DNA of 23,207 nucleotides, from the IMG/VR virus record IMGVR_UViG_3300035698_007774, positions 1 to 23,207 of that record. One strand, given 5' to 3'. Numbering within the stretch: position 1 is the first letter of the stretch; every line of letters begins with the position of its first letter. This DNA comes from a virus. Position numbers and translations under genes: made by a program. Below, piece after piece: positions 1 through 7,533 of the stretch. Below the pieces are notes generated by a model. It did no database searches, was not told the DNA's origin, and saw nothing but the letters and a program-made list of their open reading frames with translations.

Positions 1-30
1 AACCCGATACAAAACTGTTGTATTTCTTCT

Positions 31-1515
31 CTAGTCATACCGCTTCACATATTTGTTCACACCACAATCTCCAATCTGATACCATCCGATTCGTTCTGCT
101 AACTCTCGTTCGGTGCCGGTTTTGTCAATTGACTGAATTAATAATCGTTGCTTGGTCATAGAGCTGCGATGACGTCTTTCTACAGTATTGGTATACCAAT
201 AGCCTGGACTGATTGCCGGTTTCTCTAATGTGAACCCGCATCGTTCATATCCGACGCCAATTCCCCATCGCATGTCACAATAACTAACAATACTAGATGG
301 TGTGTGTCGACGTTCAAACGTTTTCAGTAATCGACTCATTCCTCCGATGATAGTGTCTCGACTACAGTATCGGATTAATTCCCATTCATGCCCTCGATCA
401 TACCTGCTTTTACCAAAGGTCATTACTGCTACAATTTCACCATCTTTCTCTAACCCAATGCCGTACGAATGAACCGCTGGTCCTTGAATATGATATTTTT
501 CGACAAATTTTCTAGCATCTTCAAATGGTAATTCAACCACATTGGTGGTTCTAGCATACGTTCTTTCACTCTTACCTAGTATGTTAGATAATCTAGATTT
601 GACAGCATCCTGTTTGTTCAACCATTCGTCTTCAAAGACTGTTATTAATCTATATCCAGCAGCGTTAGCTCTTTTCATTTTGTCTATGTGATAATTTAAT
701 TTTTTGCCATTAGCACTGCTATGCCAATACAACCCACAATATTCTATAGCCAATTCCAGTTGAGGTACTACTATGTCCAATTCCCATGGATTGATTATAG
801 ACTTGTTGTTTCTGTCAATCCGGAATCCTTCCCCTTCGATCCAATCAGCTAGCTCTCGCTCAGCATTACTAGAATAACTTGGAACTGTTGGATAACATAT
901 CTTACATGTCGGAATATGTCCATTGTCTATATAAGTGGTGAAAATAGCTCCACATGACAAGCAAGAGAAATCATAATGTTGATTATTACTGACCCCTTCA
1001 TATTGATCGAAAGGAGTGTCAAACCAAATATTATTCTGAATGTATTTAGAAACTAGTTTATTGTATGATTTCTCTAAAGGAGATATTTTAGGTTTTGGAT
1101 GCGGTCGTCGTTCATCGTAGTATTTTTTATGCTGAATTTTAGAGTATTCCGTCTGTCCTGGATTGGTGACTCCGTACCGTTTCATCATTGTTTCTGTTCG
1201 TTGAGCAATAGTCTTTTCTGGTATTTTTGTTCCTGCGAGAGTGTTACTAACTGATTCTCTAGCACATTCACACGAATGTGAACTGCCACAGAATCCAAAG
1301 CCACTATTAAATGAACGAAACTTACGAGGATTACCTCTATCACAGACGGTATTTTCATTAGGATGAGTTGCTAGAAATATTCTAGCAGAAAAAGGATTTA
1401 TTTTATCTGAATTAGCCTTTACCCAGTCAAGTAATTCTGGGTTTGATTTCACCATCCTACTGTAATTTTTTGGGTAATTAGTAGCTAGTTCTAAAATGAT
1501 ATCTTTTGAATCCAT
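31..1515 (-). CDS. Vsr/Hef-like free-standing homing endonuclease
   Basis: This 494-aa protein resembles the phage homing endonucleases with a Vsr/EDxHD-type nuclease core (the I-Bth0305I-like group), which cut a site in a neighbouring gene and spread by recombination. From the chosen start it shows a Cys-rich stretch (residues 76-84), a treble-clef-like CxxC pair (185-188 and 204-207), then the nuclease core: E219 in SNAERELADWIE, D247 in WELDIVVP, E258 in AIEYCG, YWH at 263-265 and FEDEW at 294-298. The C-terminal part has the family's usual DMRWGIGVGY and GYWYTN segments and a final DCGVNKYV. An upstream in-frame ATG at 1569 lies inside the capsid gene's terminator hairpin, so the ATG at 1515 is preferred; a consensus promoter ends just before it and there is no clear Shine-Dalgarno site. 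It sits directly after gene 23, a common place for mobile endonucleases in T4-type phages. Family call is firm; target site unknown. Confidence 0.85.
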   Translation of the reverse strand: MDSKDIILELATNYPKNYSRMVKSNPELLDWVKANSDKINPFSARIFLATHPNENTVCDRGNPRKFRSFNSGFGFCGSSHSCECARESVSNTLAGTKIPEKTIAQRTETMMKRYGVTNPGQTEYSKIQHKKYYDERRPHPKPKISPLEKSYNKLVSKYIQNNIWFDTPFDQYEGVSNNQHYDFSCLSCGAIFTTYIDNGHIPTCKICYPTVPSYSSNAERELADWIEGEGFRIDRNNKSIINPWELDIVVPQLELAIEYCGLYWHSSANGKKLNYHIDKMKRANAAGYRLITVFEDEWLNKQDAVKSRLSNILGKSERTYARTTNVVELPFEDARKFVEKYHIQGPAVHSYGIGLEKDGEIVAVMTFGKSRYDRGHEWELIRYCSRDTIIGGMSRLLKTFERRHTPSSIVSYCDMRWGIGVGYERCGFTLEKPAISPGYWYTNTVERRHRSSMTKQRLLIQSIDKTGTERELAERIGWYQIGDCGVNKYVKRYD

Positions 1516-1525
1516 ATGTATACTT

Positions 1526-1554
1526 ATTATAGCACAGGAATTGGTAGTAATCAA
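1526..1554 (-). promoter_or_regulatory. sigma70-type promoter for the homing endonuclease
   Basis: On the minus strand TTGATT (1549-1554) is followed after exactly 17 nt by a perfect TATAAT (1526-1531). Only 10 nt separate the -10 box from the ATG at 1515, so transcription would start about 3-5 nt before the start codon, giving an almost leaderless mRNA. The -35 box overlaps the T-rich tail of the upstream terminator, insulating this gene from the capsid operon and suggesting early, host-polymerase expression. Seen in sequence; activity is inferred. Confidence 0.7.
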
Positions 1555-1581
1555 GAAGATAGGGCCCACTTGGGCCCTATC
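1549..1581 (-). terminator. rho-independent terminator after gene 23
   Basis: A perfect 10-bp stem (1558-1567 with 1572-1581, arm GATAGGGCCC) closes an AAGT tetraloop and is followed on the minus strand by the T-rich TTCTTGATT. It begins 23 nt after the gp23 stop codon and would end the prohead operon transcript. The inverted repeat is symmetric, but only the minus strand has the T-rich tail. Confidence 0.85.
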
Positions 1582-1604
1582 TGTTATTGTGTGTACTTCA
1601 GTTC

Positions 1605-2807
1605 TTAGCTGAAGGTTACGTTTGCTACTGAGATCTCGCCCAGGTAGTCAGACGCGTTACCAAGTGACGAAGCACTGTTGGTAAGCTCTACGTATCCGTA
1701 CCTTGTCATAAAGCCAGTTACTGGCTCTAGAGTGTTAGGATCAAGAACTGTACCGCTGCTCATAAGAGGGATATATGGGCAGTAGTGTGCTGCGGCGTCA
1801 GTTTCGCTGGCACCTTTGTATCCAACCAATACTGGAGTAGTATCAGCAGCATATGTATCAACAAATACTCGCATTGCACCGTTAAGAGTACCTACCAGCT
1901 TGTTGTTGGTTGGGCTCTCAAATGTACCTTCAGTTGTACGAGCAAACGCACTGGTTGTCGCACTCTGTAGGATGGTAAGAGCAAGAGGACTAACCACTGC
2001 CCAGTTACCAGCACCACGACGTGTGCGCTGCGCGATCTTGTTAGCTACACGGTTGATAAGCACTGCTAGAGCAGCATGTTCATCACCAACGAAAGTAGCC
2101 GTACCACTTACTGTGCTCTGGTTGTAAGCTTCTTCAGTTGCCGCAAGACTACGCAAGCTGTACAGGATTTCCTGATCAATTTCAGCAGTAATTTCTTGAG
2201 CAAGAGCTGCCATTAATTCAGCTTCAATGTCGATACCGTGCATCGTATTAGCGTCTTGGGCACTTTCAAATGTCCAACGAGCACTTAGCTTACGAGTCTT
2301 GGCTTCAACAACCTGCTTCAAGATTTCAACGTTGATGCGGCTACCTGCGATACCTTCCATCGAACTAGTTGTGCTAGCACGACCGTCAGTGCTGGTAACA
2401 CCAGTTGGGGTACCAGAATAACCTTGCGCAATCTTGAATGGGCTAAGAGCTTCATCACCTGCTGCAGCATCAGTTCCGGCACCACCACTTGCGGTACTGG
2501 TAAATGCGTCAGCATAACGAACACGCAATGTGTGGATCTGACCAATTGGGCCGTCCATTGGTTGTACACCAACAAGTTCGTTAGCGATAACAGTTGGCAT
2601 TACTCGACGGATAACAGGCAAAATAACTCGGTTAAGAGTAGCAATGCTACCTACACTGGTACCACCTGCTGTTGCAGTTTCCATAAGATACTTACGAGTG
2701 TTATTCAGTACCTTTTCCATGTTGTTACGACGAGTTCCAGCAAGGCCTTCAAGTAGCGCCTCTTTAGCTTCGCCCCAACGATTTTCATTTAGAATAGTTC
2801 TAGACAT
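1605..2807 (-). CDS. 23: major capsid protein gp23
   Basis: This is the T4-type major head protein that forms the hexamers of the capsid shell. The N-terminal block (NNMEKVLNNTRKYLMETA, then ATLNRVILPVIRRVMPTVIANELVGVQPM) and the following GPIGQIHTLRVRYAD are the conserved gp23 signature, and the ending AxxYLGEISVANVTF is typical. At 400 aa it is clearly shorter than T4 gp23 (521 aa), so the outer insertion regions are probably reduced. Proheads are matured by gp21, which cuts after (L/I)xE; the best candidate here is LME at residues 41-43, just before the Gly/Thr-rich TATAGGT, with LLE at 18-20 a second possibility (inference). The ATG has a good Shine-Dalgarno site (AAGGA about 9 nt upstream) and lies 13 nt after the gp22 stop. 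Codon use looks more regular than in neighbouring genes, as expected for the most expressed protein. Confidence 0.97.
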   Translation of the reverse strand: MSRTILNENRWGEAKEALLEGLAGTRRNNMEKVLNNTRKYLMETATAGGTSVGSIATLNRVILPVIRRVMPTVIANELVGVQPMDGPIGQIHTLRVRYADAFTSTASGGAGTDAAAGDEALSPFKIAQGYSGTPTGVTSTDGRASTTSSMEGIAGSRINVEILKQVVEAKTRKLSARWTFESAQDANTMHGIDIEAELMAALAQEITAEIDQEILYSLRSLAATEEAYNQSTVSGTATFVGDEHAALAVLINRVANKIAQRTRRGAGNWAVVSPLALTILQSATTSAFARTTEGTFESPTNNKLVGTLNGAMRVFVDTYAADTTPVLVGYKGASETDAAAHYCPYIPLMSSGTVLDPNTLEPVTGFMTRYGYVELTNSASSLGNASDYLGEISVANVTFS

Positions 2808-2820
2808 TTTATTTTCCTTT

Positions 2821-3930
2821 TTAGTTGGACTTTACGCCCGCTAGAAGCTTCAATTCATCAGTATCATGTCGATTTGAGGAATCTTCCACTATCTTGGTCT
2901 TTCTGTCACCAGTTCTAGCTGTTCTAGTACTGACTGAAGATTCATTGAGTTTACGGCGATCAATTGATTTGCCATTGGTTACTGCTGGTAGATAACGATT
3001 GAAGGCTGCTTCAAGTTTGCTGGTTGGCACACTTTCTAATAAGCTCTTCATAACGTCTGCCTTTTCTGCTCGTAGGGGTTTAAGCAGGCTAGACATAACG
3101 CGACTTCTCTCAGCACGTTCTTTGATTACTTTTACTTCGCGGTCTTTCTTCTGAATTGCTTCACTTAATTCAGTAACACGAGTTTCGTGTGCTTGAATCT
3201 TGCTTGCGCTCTCTTTGATACGACGCTTTAGTTTTTTGATTTCAACATTCTCATTCAGGTAGCTATTACTAAATTCGCTAGCAAAGGCTTCGAACATTTT
3301 ACGTCCAAAGTTATTCTCTCTAGCCACTGTAATATCTTCTTTAAGTTGCCGAATTTCAGTTCGTAGTTGACGCTGTACTGCTTCACGTAGAGCAGCGCTG
3401 CTTCGTTCTACAAATTGCTTTTTGAGACGTTTTAGCTCAGTTTTTGATTCTTTAATCAGCTTTACTCGTGTTTCAACCAGAGCACGTTTGTCTTGTCCAA
3501 ACTCTGTAAGTTCTTTAGCAAGTTGACGTTGAACAAATTCACGCAAAGTTTTTACTTCACGATCACGTGATCGGTTATCATTGCGGAATTCCTTGATCTC
3601 AGACGCCATTGTTTTCTTTACAAACTCGCGAATAGTATTCGCACGTTCTCGCATTGATTTTACGAATTTTGCTCTATCAGAAGCCAGCGCATTTCTCTCT
3701 TCAGATAAACGACTGATTTCGGTTGTTAGAGTTTCCTGAACCATGTTCTCTAGAGCTGATACCATTCTATCTCGATCATGTTCAAAACGACCGGCGAATT
3801 CACTGCGAATTTCAGACGCAAGTTGTTCTCTTGCTTCTTTTAGTTTGTTGTTCCAAGCAGATTGAATCTGCTGTTTAGCTTCGTCGCCGATAAGATCGCT
3901 CTCTAGCAATGATGTAATAGATGTATTCAT
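2821..3930 (-). CDS. 22: prohead core scaffold protein gp22
   Basis: By position between the protease gp21 and capsid gp23, and by composition, this is the major internal scaffold of the prohead. The 369-aa protein is almost wholly predicted helix and coiled coil, rich in Glu, Lys, Arg and Ala, with recurring segments such as REFVKKTMASEIKEF, REFVQRQLAKELTEF and REAVQRQLRTEIRQL. These look like an internal repeat of about 40 residues between residues 50 and 200. T4 gp22 is 269 aa, so this one is extended, apparently by repeat expansion. In T4 the scaffold is degraded by gp21 after assembly; several (L/I)xE sites are present here. The start has a strong AGGAG Shine-Dalgarno site about 6 nt upstream. 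Sequence identity to T4 gp22 is low, so the call rests on context and coiled-coil character. Confidence 0.88.
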   Translation of the reverse strand: MNTSITSLLESDLIGDEAKQQIQSAWNNKLKEAREQLASEIRSEFAGRFEHDRDRMVSALENMVQETLTTEISRLSEERNALASDRAKFVKSMRERANTIREFVKKTMASEIKEFRNDNRSRDREVKTLREFVQRQLAKELTEFGQDKRALVETRVKLIKESKTELKRLKKQFVERSSAALREAVQRQLRTEIRQLKEDITVARENNFGRKMFEAFASEFSNSYLNENVEIKKLKRRIKESASKIQAHETRVTELSEAIQKKDREVKVIKERAERSRVMSSLLKPLRAEKADVMKSLLESVPTSKLEAAFNRYLPAVTNGKSIDRRKLNESSVSTRTARTGDRKTKIVEDSSNRHDTDELKLLAGVKSN

Positions 3931-3944
3931 CAGTTTCTCCTAGA

Positions 3945-4568
3945 TTATAATTTTAGTTCTTCGATTAGTCTCACAATATTTGATGCAAGATGTCGTTGAG
4001 CACGTTGATCTACTAATGCTTCCGCAGATAGACCTAACATTGCGTTACCGCCCCGCATATTCATCAAGCTCTCATAAACAGCTCGAGGATATGCCGCCGG
4101 AGCGCTAGGGGTAGCAACGACGTCAACTGTGACAATTTCAAAGTTACTGACCATGCCAGAACTCTCGTTTACATCACCGCTTCCGCGTGTACTGACTCCT
4201 AGCTTGACTCCTTCTTCAAGCATAGTTTTGATAATATTACCCATTGGTGTAGATAATATTCTCATTTTAGAACATCCGTTTGCGCCTTCCATCCATACTT
4301 TTTCAATCATATGTGTAATACGATCAATATTAATGTTTAGCCCCTCAGGATGATCTGCTTCTCCAAGAATACTATACCCCTTCTCAATTTGACTATTGAT
4401 TTCCTGTATAGCTTTCTCAATTTCTCTCACAGGGTAGATGCGTTGATTAGCATTCTTTACATCACCCTGCATACAAATGCCAGTCATGTAAAGCTTCTTA
4501 CCGTCTTTACTTTCAGTAATCACGTTAGCTTGATCAAAACTTAATGTCTCTGTGAGAAGAGTTTTCAT
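3945..4568 (-). CDS. 21: prohead core protease gp21
   Basis: This is the T4-type prohead maturation serine protease, related to the herpesvirus assemblin/HK97 protease fold. The 207-aa protein has the family core: YMTGICMQGDVKNANQRIYP (27-46), the catalytic His in EADHPEG (H73), the nucleophile Ser in GVSTRGSG (S126) and the acidic VTVDVVATPSAP segment (D149 nearby). Length matches T4 gp21 (212 aa). It is packaged in the prohead core, activates itself, and cuts gp22, gp23 and the small core proteins so that the DNA-packaging space is cleared. The start ATG is one base after the stop of the upstream acidic core gene, so translation is probably coupled. All expected active-site segments are present. 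Confidence 0.95.
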   Translation of the reverse strand: MKTLLTETLSFDQANVITESKDGKKLYMTGICMQGDVKNANQRIYPVREIEKAIQEINSQIEKGYSILGEADHPEGLNINIDRITHMIEKVWMEGANGCSKMRILSTPMGNIIKTMLEEGVKLGVSTRGSGDVNESSGMVSNFEIVTVDVVATPSAPAAYPRAVYESLMNMRGGNAMLGLSAEALVDQRAQRHLASNIVRLIEELKL

Positions 4569-4569
4569 A

Positions 4570-5367
4570 TTATTCGCTCTTTGCCTTTGGTTTCGGAGCG
4601 GGCTTTAGCTTAGCGCGGTTACCTGCTCGGTTCTGGTAACCAGAGCCCATTTCCTTGGCTTTTTCAGATTTAGGAGCAGATGTTCCATCTGGGTTAGACT
4701 CTGAACCATTTCTAAGAAGATTAGAAGCATCGCCGCCCATATCGTTCTTTCCTGCTACAGGACTAGTTGCTTTGTTGTCTTCGCCACTAGGAATTTTAAC
4801 CCGATCTACGTACTCTTTGAAAATTGCCATTTCTTTTACGTCATCTTCGTCGTCCATGTCTTCGTCGTCCATGTCTTCGTCGTCCATGTCGTCCATGTCT
4901 TCGTCAGATTCTGCGTCTAGGTCGTCTTCCATGTCAAAATCTTCGTCGTCAATGTCATCGCTGTCCATGTCACTATCGAGATCTTCGTCGTCCATGCCAG
5001 AAAGGATAGCATCAAACTCTGCTCGAAGTTCGTCTAATTCTGTTTCAACGTCTACGATTCGATCTTCGATTTCGCCATCGCCAAATTCAGTTTCACCACC
5101 TTCAAAATCCATGTCAGCATCTGCTTCCATTTCATCATCGATACTGTCTGCGGCATCTTCCATGTCATCCATGCCGAAGCCTTCTTCGTCAGCGCTAACA
5201 TTATCTACGAAGTCGCTACTGGTTTCATCACTTAAATCTTCGTTAAGCAATTCACTGTAAATTTTTCTTGATTCTTCGACAATAGTCTTATGGAAAAGCG
5301 CTTCGGCTTCTTTGGTATTCTCATTAATCAGAAGATCAATAAGCTTCTTATAGTTTGCAGTACTCAT
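4570..5367 (-). CDS. acidic prohead core protein (gp67/gp68 position)
   Basis: The gene lies between portal gp20 and protease gp21, where T4 carries the small prohead core genes 67 and 68. The 265-aa product starts with a helical, gp67-like segment (MSTANYKKLIDLLINENTKE), followed by a very acidic Asp/Glu/Met middle (about residues 50-180) containing a tandem repeat, and ends in a basic Lys/Pro-rich tail (AKLKPAPKPKAKSE). T4 gp67 has the same order of helical head and acidic tail but is only 80 aa, so this is a strongly expanded version (inference). An in-frame ATG at 5478 exists but lacks a ribosome site; the ATG at 5367 has GAGGA about 12 nt upstream and a late-promoter-like box above that, so it is preferred. 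Cleavage by gp21 is likely; a fitting LNE motif lies near residue 40. Confidence 0.75.
   Translation of the reverse strand: MSTANYKKLIDLLINENTKEAEALFHKTIVEESRKIYSELLNEDLSDETSSDFVDNVSADEEGFGMDDMEDAADSIDDEMEADADMDFEGGETEFGDGEIEDRIVDVETELDELRAEFDAILSGMDDEDLDSDMDSDDIDDEDFDMEDDLDAESDEDMDDMDDEDMDDEDMDDEDDVKEMAIFKEYVDRVKIPSGEDNKATSPVAGKNDMGGDASNLLRNGSESNPDGTSAPKSEKAKEMGSGYQNRAGNRAKLKPAPKPKAKSE
4844..4897 (+). repeat. 15-bp tandem repeat coding for Asp/Glu/Met runs
   Basis: Three exact copies of TCTTCGTCGTCCATG (plus strand; 4844-4858, 4859-4873, 4874-4888) and a partial fourth copy encode repeated DEDMD on the minus strand in the acidic core protein. The 15-bp period keeps the frame, so copy number can vary by slippage without breaking the gene. 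Confidence 0.9.
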
Positions 5368-5411
5368 AGTGTAAATTCTTCCTCTTTCGATGCTGTTGCA
5401 TTGAATTCTAG

Positions 5412-5422
5412 TAGTATTTACA
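5412..5422 (-). promoter_or_regulatory. candidate late promoter before the acidic core gene
   Basis: The minus strand reads TGTAAATACTA, matching the last nine bases of GATAAATACTA found in both divergent gaps and close to the T4 late octamer TATAAATA. It lies about 45 nt upstream of the chosen start at 5367 and would reinforce transcription of the core-protease-scaffold-capsid genes. Confidence 0.5.
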
Positions 5423-5492
5423 GAATGGGGTGATAAACCATAAGGATAAGGCTGATTTTTAGCCTTTTTGGTAACCATTATTATTTAGCATT

Positions 5493-5514
5493 CACACTAT
5501 AGTGAAATAGTGTG
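5493..5514. terminator. inverted repeat between the 79-aa gene and the core gene
   Basis: CACACTAT (5493-5500) and ATAGTGTG (5507-5514) form a perfect 8-bp stem with a 6-nt loop, starting 8 nt after the stop codon of the 79-aa gene. There is no T-run on the minus strand, so it may be a weak terminator, a processing site or an mRNA 3'-end stabiliser rather than a classical terminator. Its place just upstream of the late-like box at 5412-5422 supports a transcription-unit boundary here. Confidence 0.45.
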
Positions 5515-5521
5515 CTATATG

Positions 5522-5761
5522 TTAGAAACCATCATTTGATTCTTGAGCGCCATAAATTAACTGAATGCGTTTGAGTTTCTGCTTCTCTTCATATTGTCGT
5601 ACGTCTCCTACCTTTCTCAGGTGACGAATATGATGAAGCCGCAATCGTGTTTTGCGAGTATCCTTCAATTTCAGGGAGCTCTGATCGTTCGCAGGGTCGT
5701 ATACTCGATTCTCTGGTCTAGAGCTGTCTGAGTCTTTCTGAAAGAATTCATCTAATTTCAT
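5522..5761 (-). CDS. small basic protein between portal and core genes
   Basis: This 79-aa protein is not assigned to a T4 gene. It has a polar N-terminus (MKLDEFFQKDSDSSRPENRVYDPANDQS) followed by a strongly basic helical part (KDTRKTRLRLHHIRHLRKVGDVRQYEEKQKLKRIQLIYG). It occupies the place of T4 gene 67 or 68, between gp20 and gp21, but is basic whereas T4 gp67 is acidic. I believe comparable small proteins with a 'DTRKTRLTL'-type core follow gp20 in other T4-like marine phages, but this is from memory and unverified. Its charge would suit binding to the acidic neighbour protein or the acidic portal tail during prohead core assembly (inference). The gene is 36 nt downstream of the gp20 stop, with a modest AGG Shine-Dalgarno site. 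Confidence 0.75.
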   Translation of the reverse strand: MKLDEFFQKDSDSSRPENRVYDPANDQSSLKLKDTRKTRLRLHHIRHLRKVGDVRQYEEKQKLKRIQLIYGAQESNDGF

Positions 5762-5797
5762 AATACTACTTACCTACTGTGTGAAAGATTATAGTGT

Positions 5798-7516
5798 TTA
5801 GGTTTCGTCGTCGCCACTATCGTCTGGCATATCAAAGGACATATCATCATCACTCTCATCAAAATCATCACTAATTTCGTCAAAATCACCATCGTCAAAA
5901 TCGTCTAACGCATCGAAATCAGAACTCATACTACCACCGCTAACTCCGACATTGCGTAAATCGCCGCCTTCAACGGTTTGACCTTCGCTCTGATTCCGCT
6001 CTTCAAGCAACATAGATTCGTTCTTCGCAATTTCACTCTCACTTAAACCAAGATATTTTTCAAGTAAGAACCTTTTACTTAAGTATGCTACTCCATCTAA
6101 GCTGGTAAAATTACCTATCTGACTCTGGTACAGATCAATTTCTCGATACTTAGCAAAGTTTAATGGTGGGTTAAGATTTATTTCGAAACTTGCGCTGTCT
6201 ATATCAAACCCGCGCCAGGCCAAAAACATTTTGAATTCACGGTCTAATGTTTTTTCTATCGACCGCTGTAGTCTACGACAGTATTGGTTAAACCGATGTT
6301 CTTGAATTAGTGCAGTAGCTACTCGACCATCTGTATATGATTGACTGCCGTCATCTGTACCACTAGGAAGATAGCTACTAGGTACTCTAAGGCTTCGTAA
6401 CAGTTTGTTACTAAAGAACTTCAAGTCTTCAATCTGGTCTAGATTTTGCCCACCAGGAAGAGTTTCAACTCGACTACCATTGCCGTTTTCTGGTTGAGGA
6501 AAGAAGAAGTCTTCATTTATACTGATTGGGTTATATGTAGCATCCATAATGCTTTCACCACCACCAGTTCTACTAGGTACTCGTCTTTGTTTAATCTCAT
6601 TCTTTACTCGCTCGACAAACTGTCGTTGTAAGTGAGGTGGTAACGTGCCCGTACCAATATAAAATACTCGTCTCTCTGGTGCTCGTTGAATTCGATAAAT
6701 TAGAATTGCGTCTTCTAGCAGCTCTTTCTGTTTGAAGGTTTTAAATGCTGCTTCAAGAATGCTTGATCCGAAAGGCCAATTTGGATCCATGCCTTCACTA
6801 AGACTAAAATGAACAACATGTCTCGCATCAATTGCTTTTTCGGTTTGGTCTTGACTAAATCTACCACCACCAGACGATGACGAGTTTGGTTGAACATACC
6901 CGCTACTGCCTCCCTGATTCGGTCCGTTTAAGTATTGGTCATTCGTTGTGATACCAGATACCGTCAAGGTTTCAAAGTTAGGATCAATATCTCTAAGGAA
7001 ATATTGTTCTGGTTCCTTACCTTGACTCTCATTAACAACTACTTTGGTGACTTTATTCATATCACACCAAAACAGTTCATACGTCTGAGGATCACGAAGC
7101 ATAATCTGATCACCGTATAGGCAAGTATTTCGTACTAATCTAAACAGTCTATCATCAAAAGACTGAAGATTGTACCAATTACGCATCTGTTGGTTAATAG
7201 CTGCTAATTCGTTATCACTGATTTTTTCATGAGTTTCAATAGTAAAAGCAGTATTGTTTTCACTACTGGTCTGAGTACAAAAGTCAGCAATGATATCCAA
7301 AGCACCTGACACTTCGCCGTCTAAGTTCATGCTTTCAAACTGTTGATATCGTTGAATTCGGTTGGGATGACCAGTATATACATCTGGCAGGTTGTTGCCC
7401 CAATTACTGTAACCTTCCCAATCACTCATTTGATTTTGCGACGATGCGCCACTGATCGGACTTAATTTGCCATCCGGTCTGATACTAAAATTCTTCTTGA
7501 AACCTTTTCTTGCCAT
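5798..7516 (-). CDS. 20: portal vertex protein gp20
   Basis: This is the T4-type portal, the dodecameric ring at the unique head vertex that nucleates prohead assembly and serves as the DNA channel and docking site for terminase and neck. The 572-aa length is near T4 gp20 (524 aa). Conserved portal segments include NRIQRYQQFESMNLDGEVSGALDIIADFCTQ (about 53-83), RLFRLVRNTCLYGDQIM, the stem/clip region with YRIQRAPERRVFYIGTGTLPP, LRVPSSYL and a late RFNQYCRRLQRSIEKTLDREFKMFL. The C-terminal 40 residues are an Asp/Ser-rich acidic tail (DDFDDGDFDEISDDFDESDDDM), longer than expected, which may contact the basic 79-aa protein made just downstream (inference). It starts 17 nt after the tape-measure-like gene's stop; the ribosome site is weak (GAGAG). 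Confidence 0.96.
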   Translation of the reverse strand: MARKGFKKNFSIRPDGKLSPISGASSQNQMSDWEGYSNWGNNLPDVYTGHPNRIQRYQQFESMNLDGEVSGALDIIADFCTQTSSENNTAFTIETHEKISDNELAAINQQMRNWYNLQSFDDRLFRLVRNTCLYGDQIMLRDPQTYELFWCDMNKVTKVVVNESQGKEPEQYFLRDIDPNFETLTVSGITTNDQYLNGPNQGGSSGYVQPNSSSSGGGRFSQDQTEKAIDARHVVHFSLSEGMDPNWPFGSSILEAAFKTFKQKELLEDAILIYRIQRAPERRVFYIGTGTLPPHLQRQFVERVKNEIKQRRVPSRTGGGESIMDATYNPISINEDFFFPQPENGNGSRVETLPGGQNLDQIEDLKFFSNKLLRSLRVPSSYLPSGTDDGSQSYTDGRVATALIQEHRFNQYCRRLQRSIEKTLDREFKMFLAWRGFDIDSASFEINLNPPLNFAKYREIDLYQSQIGNFTSLDGVAYLSKRFLLEKYLGLSESEIAKNESMLLEERNQSEGQTVEGGDLRNVGVSGGSMSSDFDALDDFDDGDFDEISDDFDESDDDMSFDMPDDSGDDET

Positions 7517-7533
7517 ATATGTAGTTATCTCTC

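Noticed and set aside
1516-1569. An upstream ATG extending the homing endonuclease by 18 residues
   Set aside because: It would start inside the gp23 terminator hairpin and upstream of the TATAAT promoter that serves the gene.
4655-5260. A 201-residue Ser-rich open frame on the plus strand opposite the acidic core gene
   Set aside because: It is the antisense shadow of Asp/Glu/Met codon runs; the composition is almost pure Ser/Met with no ribosome site, and the minus-strand gene has clear context.
5368-5478. An in-frame 37-residue N-terminal extension of the acidic core protein
   Set aside because: The upstream ATG lacks a ribosome site, and a late-like promoter box lies within the extension; the internal ATG at 5367 has GAGGA.
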